Shown: positions 44,881 to 51,384 of the stretch, one piece after another | Position numbering within the stretch: the first letter of the stretch is position 1 | Layout of the letters: every line of letters starts with the position of its first letter | From: Pedobacter mendelii | GTDB taxonomy: Bacteria; Bacteroidota; Bacteroidia; Sphingobacteriales; Sphingobacteriaceae | Length of the DNA stretch: 64,000 nucleotides | Assembly: GCF_014635725.1 (NCBI RefSeq) | Contig: NZ_BMDJ01000003.1 | Span: 248,001-312,000, forward strand | Reading direction: 5' to 3' | The notes under the pieces: generated by a model | What the model was told of the DNA's origin: nothing | Databases searched by the model: none | What the model saw: only the letters and a program-made list of their open reading frames with translations | Position numbers and translations under genes: made by a program

Positions 44881-45183
44881 TTAGCCCAGTGCAGTCATAA
44901 TTTCTCCGTAAAGCAAACCACTTCCACCACCATAATGTTGAATGATTTTAACCTTCGGTTGAATAGACAAAATATTTTTCTTTAGTATTTCTTCTGCATT
45001 TGAATCAATACCATTACCCAAAAGAACTAAATCAACTTTCTGGGTTTCCAAAATTGAAATTGCCTCCGCATCGCTACAAACGCAAATGCCCTTCCATTCT
45101 GGCCTGGCATTAAGTAAGCGATTCATCACGATGGTAATTTCTGTATCTCTGCCGATGTAAAGTATTGTTGTTTGCATATTCAT
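44881..45183 (-). CDS. receiver-like (CheY-fold) small protein, degenerate
   Basis: The protein has 100 residues. The order of strands and helices recalls a response-regulator receiver: 'TTILYIGRDTE', then 'GICVCSDAEAISILE', 'VDLVLLGNGID' and 'PKVKIIQHYGGG'. The phospho-acceptor Asp that should follow the third strand is replaced (L-L-G-N-G), and the Lys near the end is not in place. If folded, it is probably a pseudo-receiver. It is monocistronic, downstream of a hairpin that ends the pirin gene. Confidence 0.6.
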   Translation of the reverse strand: MNMQTTILYIGRDTEITIVMNRLLNARPEWKGICVCSDAEAISILETQKVDLVLLGNGIDSNAEEILKKNILSIQPKVKIIQHYGGGSGLLYGEIMTALG

Positions 45184-45193
45184 CTAAAATAAT

Positions 45194-45226
45194 AAACCTC
45201 ATAGGCTTTTAAAACCTATGAGGTTT
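45194..45226 (-). terminator. terminator hairpin after the pirin gene
   Basis: Perfect 12-bp arms 45194-45205 and 45215-45226 around a 9-base loop, located just after the pirin stop on the minus strand. The stem has the same core (CATAGG...CCTATG) as the hairpin at 58.08 kb. Confidence 0.75.
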
Positions 45227-45240
45227 GATAAAAATAATTA

Positions 45241-45963
45241 TTAATTCAATTCCATCGGAACATCCATTAACAAAACCTCTGCATCTGAAGAAATTGCTTT
45301 AAAATTAATGCTTTCTGTATCCCAGATACCAATTGCATCGCGTTTGCTTAGTGTTTGTCCGTTAATAGTAACTTCTCCGCTTATTACGAAAGCATAAATA
45401 CCGTTTCCAGCTTTTTTGATTTTATATGCTGTTTCAAATCCTTCATCGAATTTACCTAGTGAGAACCAAGCATCCTGATGAATCCAAACATTATCATCTT
45501 CTGCATTTGGCGATAAAATCTGCTGAAAATTATTGTGACGAGCATCAACATTTAAAGCTTTTTGGTCGTAACGTGGTGAAACATTCTTTTTATTTGGAAA
45601 CAACCAGATTTGCAATAAGTTTAGCTGAACATCTTCCAAAGCATTAAATTCACTGTGACTTACACCAGTACCTGCACTCATAACCTGAATTTCACCAGCA
45701 TTAATAACAGCAGAATTCCCCATACTATCTTTGTGGGCAATTGCACCTGCTAATGGAATTGTAATAATTTCCATGTTATCATGTGGATGTGCTCCAAAGC
45801 CCATTCCACCATCAATCAAGTCATCATTTAAAACCCTTAAAACGCCAAAGTGCATTCTATCAGGATTGTAATAATTAGCAAAACTGAACGAGTGGTGAGC
45901 ATTTAACCAACCATGATTAGCATGGCCTCTGGTGTTTTCTTTGTGCAAAATAAACTGTGACAT
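45241..45963 (-). CDS. pirin family protein
   Basis: The protein has 240 residues. The N-terminal cupin carries the metal ligands in 'FGAHPHDNMEIITI' (two His and the Glu) near 54-66 and 'GVSHSEFN' near 101. The second, shorter cupin follows. Some bacterial pirins are quercetinases; others bind regulators. The start is ATG 45963: a TAAATTTG element at 45988-45995 places transcription downstream of the longer frame's TTG at 45990. Confidence 0.92.
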   Translation of the reverse strand: MSQFILHKENTRGHANHGWLNAHHSFSFANYYNPDRMHFGVLRVLNDDLIDGGMGFGAHPHDNMEIITIPLAGAIAHKDSMGNSAVINAGEIQVMSAGTGVSHSEFNALEDVQLNLLQIWLFPNKKNVSPRYDQKALNVDARHNNFQQILSPNAEDDNVWIHQDAWFSLGKFDEGFETAYKIKKAGNGIYAFVISGEVTINGQTLSKRDAIGIWDTESINFKAISSDAEVLLMDVPMELN

Positions 45964-45987
45964 AAATTTCCTTTCTTGTTTATGATA

Positions 45988-45995
45988 CAAATTTA
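45988..45995 (-). promoter_or_regulatory. Bacteroidota -7 element TAAATTTG (minus strand)
   Basis: Exact TAnnTTTG match about 25 bases before the pirin ATG; supports the short start. Confidence 0.65.
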
Positions 45996-46018
45996 CTCTG
46001 TGTTTGGTATTTGGGTAT

Positions 46019-46266
46019 TGATGTAGGGTAAGTAATGGCTAAGATTTGCAGGATTATAGGATTTTAAGATTAAAGTGTACTATCGTTCTAAATTTCTAAG
46101 ATATTGATGCAAGAGTAAGTAATAGCTAGGATTATAGGATTTTAAGATTAAAGTGTATTATAGTTTTAAATTTTCAAGATATCGATGTAGTGTAGGTAAT
46201 GGCTAAGATTTGCAGGATTATAGGATTTTGAGATTAAAGCGCACTATCGCTTTAAAGTTTTAGATG
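46019..46266. repeat. three tandem copies of an 80-90 base repeat
   Basis: Copies at about 46019-46108, 46109-46187 and 46188-46266 share GGATTATAGGATTTTAAGATT followed by AAAG and a closing AAGATAT(T/C)GATG. The core phrases resemble the flanks of the GxxExxY gene 1.3 kb upstream. No gene is present between 45996 and 46345. Confidence 0.75.
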
Positions 46267-46345
46267 GAAAAGTAGAGATAAAAAAAAAGCGAGGTAGAAA
46301 AACCAACTTGTTTTTCCATCTCGCCTGTAATTCGCACTTCGAAGG

Positions 46346-47518
46346 CTAAGGGGTGTTTAATGCCTGTTCTATATCAGCCAAAATATCATTAATATGCTCT
46401 AAACCGATTGATAAACGTATAGAACCTTGCTCTATACCTACAATATTGCGTTCTTCTTCGGTTAGTTTGCTATGTGTACTTGTTGCAGGATGTGTTGCAA
46501 TGGAACGAGTATCTGCCAGATTTGCAGAAATTGAGAACATTTTCAATCCATCCATAAACTTTCTTGCACCATCAACACCACCTTTAACAACGATGGTTAC
46601 AATACCACCACCTTGTTTCATTTGCTTTTTAGCGATTTCGTATTGTGGATGCGATTGCAGAAACGGATATTTTACCAACTTAATTTTAGGGTGTTTTTCA
46701 AGATATTCGGCCACTTTTAATGCATTTTCGCAATGTCGATCCATGCGAACGGCCAAAGTTTCTAAACTTTTAGATAAAATCCAGGCATTGAAAGGCGATA
46801 AAGCTGGGCCACTGTGGCGGGCAAAACCTATTACTTCTGCAATTAATTCTTTGGTACCTAAAATTACCCCCCCCAAAACACGACCTTGTCCATCGATGTA
46901 TTTTGTAGCTGAGTGAATGGAGATATGTGCGCCCAATGCGATTGGCTGCTGCAAATAAGGTGTCGCAAAACAGTTATCGACCACTAAAAGTTGATTATGT
47001 TTCTTAGCTAAACTGCCTAAAAATTCCAAGTCGATAATATCGATACCAGGATTTGATGGCGTTTCAACGAAAATCATTTTAGTATTGGGCTTAATCAAAG
47101 CTTCCCAATCTTGTGGCTTATCTAAATCAGCATAGTCGAATGTTACGCCCCATTTCGAAAAAACATTGGTTAGCAATTGATGAGTAGAACCAAAAACCGA
47201 ACGACTGGAAACAATATGATCGCCACTTTTTAAGAAAGCGCCAAAAGTAGTAAAAATTGAGGCCATACCCGTGGCGGTTGCAAAACCATCTTCAGCACCT
47301 TCTAAAAGACACATCTTTTCTATAAATTCTGATGTATTTGGGTTAGAATAACGGCTATAAACATTCCCTTCTTTTTCGTTAGCAAAAAGAGCTCGCATTT
47401 CTTCGGCATCATCAAATTTATAGCTTGATGTTAGGTAAATTGGCGCAGAATGTTCTTTGTGCAAACTGCGTTCGGTTTGAGTGCGTATCGCTATGGTTTC
47501 AAAATTTTCGGATTTCAT
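46346..47518 (-). CDS. trans-sulfuration enzyme, O-succinylhomoserine sulfhydrylase-like
   Basis: The protein has 390 residues from ATG 47518 ('MKSENFETIAIRTQTERS'); the longer frame from 47602 starts in repeat-like DNA. It is a PLP enzyme of the Cys/Met metabolism family: 'YSRYSNPNT', 'ATGMASI', 'VDNCFATPYLQQP' and the Schiff-base Lys in 'HSATKYIDGQGR' near 205. It should make homocysteine from an acylated homoserine and sulfide. Cystathionine gamma-synthase or methionine gamma-lyase activity cannot be excluded from sequence alone. An OsmC-like gene lies 112 bases upstream on the same strand. Confidence 0.85.
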   Translation of the reverse strand: MKSENFETIAIRTQTERSLHKEHSAPIYLTSSYKFDDAEEMRALFANEKEGNVYSRYSNPNTSEFIEKMCLLEGAEDGFATATGMASIFTTFGAFLKSGDHIVSSRSVFGSTHQLLTNVFSKWGVTFDYADLDKPQDWEALIKPNTKMIFVETPSNPGIDIIDLEFLGSLAKKHNQLLVVDNCFATPYLQQPIALGAHISIHSATKYIDGQGRVLGGVILGTKELIAEVIGFARHSGPALSPFNAWILSKSLETLAVRMDRHCENALKVAEYLEKHPKIKLVKYPFLQSHPQYEIAKKQMKQGGGIVTIVVKGGVDGARKFMDGLKMFSISANLADTRSIATHPATSTHSKLTEEERNIVGIEQGSIRLSIGLEHINDILADIEQALNTP

Positions 47519-47630
47519 TGTTGTTAGTATCAAGATTTGAGTATCAAGTATCAAGACGCTGTATGTTGTAGAATTAGCATCATGCATTTTAGGCTTTCGC
47601 ACTTGATACTTGATACTCGCTACTTTATAC

Positions 47631-48056
47631 TTATATCTTGCTACTATTTATCGTGTATGTAAAGTTTATTTTTGCTGAGCGACCTAAGATGTTCGAAACA
47701 GAGCAATATTTATCGAAAGTCATGGCTAAAGCACGTTCTACTTTTGCAGTGCTTAAATCGCCAAATAAATCGAAATGAATTTCAATCTCATTGAAAATTG
47801 GCGGCATCTCTTCGTCTTTTCGTGTGGCATTAATGCTTATTTTAATATCATCTAAAGGTTCTTTTTGTTTCATTAAAACATTAACCATATCAATGCCACT
47901 ACAACCACCAAGACCAACCAAAAGCATTTCCATTGGACGGAAGCCTTTACCTTCCCCACCGATAGCTTCTTTTGCATCTAATTCGACAGTAAAGCCACTT
48001 TCATTTACTGCCTCAAAATTAAATTTTCCGCTTTTGCGGATGAGATTTATATTCAT
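47631..48056 (-). CDS. OsmC family protein
   Basis: The protein has 141 residues. The reactive Cys sits in 'GLGGCSGIDMV' near 52 at the start of the long central helix; the second Cys is in 'DKYCSVSN' near 121. Members reduce organic hydroperoxides or bind thiols. It lies between ispE and a sulfhydrylase gene on the same strand, possibly linked to sulfur metabolism. Confidence 0.88.
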   Translation of the reverse strand: MNINLIRKSGKFNFEAVNESGFTVELDAKEAIGGEGKGFRPMEMLLVGLGGCSGIDMVNVLMKQKEPLDDIKISINATRKDEEMPPIFNEIEIHFDLFGDLSTAKVERALAMTFDKYCSVSNILGRSAKINFTYTINSSKI

Positions 48057-48135
48057 TTTGTTAGTCTCGAGTATTTAGTATCCAGTATCAAGACACATTT
48101 TGCTTTAGTCTTTCAGCTTTTACCTTTCAGCTCTT

Positions 48136-48939
48136 TTAAATATTATAATAAACTAAATTGTCTTTTTCCAGTTCGGGCAGTTTAACGGGTTCGTTAAAAA
48201 TTGCAAAAACCGACGAACCGCTACCACTCATTAAAGCGAATGTTGCACCTGCATCGTATAAACTGGTTTTTATTTGATGAATTTGGGGATATTTTGCGAA
48301 AACAGAAATTTCGAAATCGTTGATAACCTTATTTTTCCATGTTGTTGGAGACAAATGTATGATTTCTTTTAATGATTGCAAAGGCTTTTGAGGTTTTACC
48401 AAAGCGTATGCATCAGCTGTGCTTACATGTACAGGTGGTTTTATCAAAACTTTAAACCAGGCTGACAAATCAACTTCGCATTTTTCGAATTCATCGCCTT
48501 TATTGAAAGCATAAACTGGCTTGTTTTCGATAAAGAAAGCACAATCTGCACCTAGCTGCCGAGCATAACTTTCCATTTTTTCTACCGATAAACCCAAATC
48601 AAATTTTTCGTTAATCAGTTTAATTACAAAAGCACAATCTGCAGAGCCGCCGCCCAAACCAGCACCAACAGGAATATTTTTTAAAAGATTTATTTGTTGC
48701 AAAGGAATATCAAAATCAGCCTTAATGAGGTGATAGGCTTTTAAACAGAGATTATCATTCGCATCTCCTGGAACATCAATGCCATGAATCTTGCAGGATA
48801 TATGTTCGTTATCTGTAATTTCTACAGCATCTTTTATATTTATTGGATAAAAAACAGTTTCGAGGTTATGATAGCCATCCGCCCTTTTTTCGGTGATATT
48901 TAAACCCAGATTTATTTTTGCGTTTGGAAAAGATAACAT
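48136..48939 (-). CDS. ispE: 4-diphosphocytidyl-2-C-methyl-D-erythritol kinase
   Basis: The protein has 267 residues from ATG 48939 ('MLSFPNAKINLGLNI'), the normal family start; the frame open to 48987 is not conserved. The GHMP kinase loop 'PVGAGLGGGSADCAF' lies near 88-102 and the C-terminal 'LMSGSGSSVFAIF' near 240. It phosphorylates CDP-methylerythritol in the non-mevalonate isoprenoid pathway. Minus strand, divergent from thyA. Confidence 0.93.
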   Translation of the reverse strand: MLSFPNAKINLGLNITEKRADGYHNLETVFYPINIKDAVEITDNEHISCKIHGIDVPGDANDNLCLKAYHLIKADFDIPLQQINLLKNIPVGAGLGGGSADCAFVIKLINEKFDLGLSVEKMESYARQLGADCAFFIENKPVYAFNKGDEFEKCEVDLSAWFKVLIKPPVHVSTADAYALVKPQKPLQSLKEIIHLSPTTWKNKVINDFEISVFAKYPQIHQIKTSLYDAGATFALMSGSGSSVFAIFNEPVKLPELEKDNLVYYNI

Positions 48940-49096
48940 ATTCTTAGTATCGTGTAGTGAGTATCGGTTATCAAGATTTTCTTTCAATCGCTACAACACT
49001 TCGCAAACATACAAAATGTTTAAAAAACAGAATTGTAGAAAACTAATGACAGTTCAGTTTGATTAATTTTAGATATTTGTGAATTATCAATGTAGT

Positions 49097-49918
49097 ATGA
49101 AACAATATTTAGATTTAATGCAGCATGTGCTGGATAATGGCGCACAAAAACACGACCGTACCGGCACCGGAACCATCAGCGTTTTTGGCTATCAAATGCG
49201 TTTTAACTTGCAGGAAGGCTTCCCGATGGTTACAACAAAGAAATTGCATTTAAAATCTATCATACACGAATTAATTTGGTTTTTAACAGGCGATACCAAT
49301 ATCAAATACTTAAAAGATAATGGTGTGCGCATTTGGGATGAATGGGCAGACAAAGATGGAAATTTAGGTCCTGTTTATGGTTCTCAGTGGAGGAGTTGGC
49401 CTACGCCTGATGGTAAACATATTGACCAGATTACCAACATTATAAATACGATAAAAAACAACCCTGATTCGCGTAGAATTATTGTTTCTGCCTGGAATGT
49501 TGCTGAAATTGAAAATATGGCTTTACCACCTTGTCATGCTTTTTTTCAATTTTACGTTGCACCCCCTAACCCCCTGAAGGGTGAAACAAAAGGTAGGCTC
49601 AGCTTACAATTGTATCAACGGAGTGCTGATATTTTCTTAGGTGTACCATTTAATATTGCTTCTTATGCTTTATTAACGATGATGGTGGCACAGGTTTGTG
49701 ACTTACAAGCAGGCGATTTTGTACATACTTTAGGTGATGCACATTTGTATAACAATCACATTGAACAAGCCAATCTTCAATTAAGTAGAGCGCCAAAACC
49801 GTTGCCTACAATGAAAATCAATCCTAATGTGAAAAGCATTTTCGATTTTAAGTTTGAAGATTTTACTTTAGAGAATTATGAGGCGCATCCACACATTAAG
49901 GGTGTAGTGGCGGTGTAA
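49097..49918 (+). CDS. thyA: thymidylate synthase with a short in-frame insertion
   Basis: The protein has 273 residues from ATG 49097 ('[15 protein letters not shown]'). The catalytic Cys is in '[12 protein letters not shown]' near 146; '[11 protein letters not shown]' and '[13 protein letters not shown]' are present. It makes dTMP from dUMP with methylene-THF. Relative to the 264-residue E. coli enzyme there are about nine extra residues after 'FYVA' ('[12 protein letters not shown]'), encoded by DNA at 49560-49590 that looks like the CCCCCTAACCCCCTGAAGG intergenic repeat. The site is a surface turn, so activity is probably kept. Confidence 0.93.
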   Translation: MKQYLDLMQHVLDNGAQKHDRTGTGTISVFGYQMRFNLQEGFPMVTTKKLHLKSIIHELIWFLTGDTNIKYLKDNGVRIWDEWADKDGNLGPVYGSQWRSWPTPDGKHIDQITNIINTIKNNPDSRRIIVSAWNVAEIENMALPPCHAFFQFYVAPPNPLKGETKGRLSLQLYQRSADIFLGVPFNIASYALLTMMVAQVCDLQAGDFVHTLGDAHLYNNHIEQANLQLSRAPKPLPTMKINPNVKSIFDFKFEDFTLENYEAHPHIKGVVAV

Positions 49919-49982
49919 TCCCTATCCTCCTAAAGGGTTGCGAATGGCAATAGTGATAAAAACAAAAGACACAATAAATTAT

Positions 49983-49990
49983 TATATTTG
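49983..49990 (+). promoter_or_regulatory. Bacteroidota -7 element TATATTTG
   Basis: Exact TAnnTTTG only 3 bases before the antitoxin ATG at 49994, so the transcript would be leaderless or nearly so, unless translation starts elsewhere. Confidence 0.45.
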
Positions 49991-49993
49991 CTT

Positions 49994-50197
49994 ATGGAAA
50001 CTTTTTCAATTAGCGTACCAGAGAAAAAAAGCAGTTTAGTAAAGCAGCTATTGAAAGAATTGGGTGTGGTTATAAATACAGATTCAGAAAAAATACCCAA
50101 CAAGAAAACACTTGCATCTATGGATAAAACCAGCCAAGGCAAAGCGTTAACAAAATCTTCTAGCCATGCTGATTTAATGGAAAAGCTTAACGCGTGA
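49994..50197 (+). CDS. antitoxin-like small protein
   Basis: The protein has 67 residues. The start 'METFSISVPEKKSSLVKQLLKELG' (first 20 residues or so) reads as a strand and a helix suited to a ribbon-helix-helix or related DNA-binding half; the rest is polar and probably unfolded until toxin binding. It begins 75 bases after thyA and ends one base before the YafQ-like toxin. No close antitoxin family is recognised. Confidence 0.7.
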   Translation: METFSISVPEKKSSLVKQLLKELGVVINTDSEKIPNKKTLASMDKTSQGKALTKSSSHADLMEKLNA

Positions 50198-50198
50198 T

Positions 50199-50471
50199 AT
50201 GTACGAAATATCTTTTTCTAATCAATTTAAAAAAGATTACAAACGTTGCTTAAAACGAAATAATGATATTGCGCTTTTAGAAAGTGTTCTTCAAATATTA
50301 AGAGAAAATGGCACTCTTCCATTAAAATACAAACCTCATATCTTAATTGGAAACTATGCAGGCTTTTGGGAATGTCATTTAAAAAGTGATTGGCTATTAA
50401 TTTGGTTTCAAAATGATAGCACAAAAGAAATTTACCTCGACAGGCTTGGTACTCACTCCGATTTATTCTAA
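50199..50471 (+). CDS. YafQ/RelE-type toxin
   Basis: The protein has 90 residues. Family hallmarks are the C-terminal 'HILIGNYAGFWECHL', 'DWLLIWF' and 'LDRLGTHSDLF'. The catalytic His/Asp/Phe set of YafQ can be read there (H near 47 and 87, D near 63, F at the end). YafQ cuts mRNA at in-frame codons on the ribosome. It is separated by one base from its presumed antitoxin and lies 24 bases before folA, so the pair is wedged between two folate-pathway genes. Confidence 0.88.
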   Translation: MYEISFSNQFKKDYKRCLKRNNDIALLESVLQILRENGTLPLKYKPHILIGNYAGFWECHLKSDWLLIWFQNDSTKEIYLDRLGTHSDLF

Positions 50472-50495
50472 TTCTAATTCTAATTTTTAATTACA

Positions 50496-50984
50496 ATGAC
50501 TATTTCAATAGCTGTTGCCGTAGGTGAAAACTTCGCTATCGGCAAAAACAACAAGCTTTTATGGCACATGCCTGCTGATTTAAAGTTTTTTAAACAAACC
50601 ACTTCTGGGCATACCGTTATTATGGGTCGTAAGACATTTGACTCTGTCGGCAAACCTTTGCCAAACCGCAGAAACATTGTAATTACAAGAGATACCTCAT
50701 TACAGATTGATGGCGTGGAAGTAGTAAATAGTTTAAATGAGGCTTTGGAAACAACTAAAAGTGAAGAAAAACCAGTATTCATTGTTGGCGGTGCAGAGAT
50801 CTATCGCCAGGCTTTACCGAAAACGGATATACTTTATTTAACAACTATCCATCATACTTTTGATGCGGATACTTTCTTCCCTGCAATAGATAGAAATGAA
50901 TGGGAAACCATCAGTTCTGAGCCACATCAAGCTGATGAAAAGAATAAATACGATTATACTTTTGAGGTTTTGAAAAGAAAATAA
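50496..50984 (+). CDS. folA: dihydrofolate reductase
   Basis: The protein has 162 residues, the standard size. Signature residues: 'AVGENFAIGKNNKLLWHMPADLKFFK' in part (W22/D27 region), 'TVIMGRKTFDSVGKPLPNRRNIVITR' in part and 'IVGGAEIYRQALP'. It reduces dihydrofolate to tetrahydrofolate and so serves ThyA, encoded just upstream. The toxin-antitoxin pair between them separates a common thyA-folA couple. Confidence 0.94.
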   Translation: MTISIAVAVGENFAIGKNNKLLWHMPADLKFFKQTTSGHTVIMGRKTFDSVGKPLPNRRNIVITRDTSLQIDGVEVVNSLNEALETTKSEEKPVFIVGGAEIYRQALPKTDILYLTTIHHTFDADTFFPAIDRNEWETISSEPHQADEKNKYDYTFEVLKRK

Positions 50985-51384
50985 TTTTTTTTATTAACCA
51001 CAGAGAAAAAGAGAATTTCACAGAGGACAAAAAGAAACTTTAATTAGTTAAAGCAATTTTAAATAGCGGTGATAATTGCTATCATCCAAAAATAGTTATC
51101 CTATCCGTGCCACCTAAACCCGATATTCGTGGATGCCGATTTTTCATCGGCAGGAACATTAGCGGGACCGAACCAAAGCGAAAAGCCACTGCAATTGCTT
51201 TCCAAATAAATTTCAGGTTCAAAATCAAAAGCTTCAATAAGTTCTGCGTAACAAAAGTGGCTTTATTGCCCAATAAAAATTTATCTTAATAAATTATCAA
51301 TTAAGGGGTTCTATAATTTAAAAATTTAATTAGATTTGCCGACTTGTTAAAAAACAGCGAAAGACAAATTATTTTAAACAAACA
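50985..51384. other. intergenic with dispersed repeats and the secDF promoter
   Basis: It starts with a 'TTAACCACAGAGAAAAAGAG' type repeat common between genes. A small hairpin GCCGAT/ATCGGC follows at about 51138-51153. The two opposite frames here (51082-51273 and 51107-51289) are not credible genes. The secDF promoter lies at 51331. Confidence 0.55.
51331..51338 (+). promoter_or_regulatory. Bacteroidota -7 element TAGATTTG
   Basis: Exact TAnnTTTG, 46 bases before the secDF ATG. Confidence 0.65.

Noticed and set aside
46353..46916. 187-residue plus-strand frame within the sulfhydrylase gene
   Set aside because: Antisense shadow of a strongly conserved PLP enzyme.
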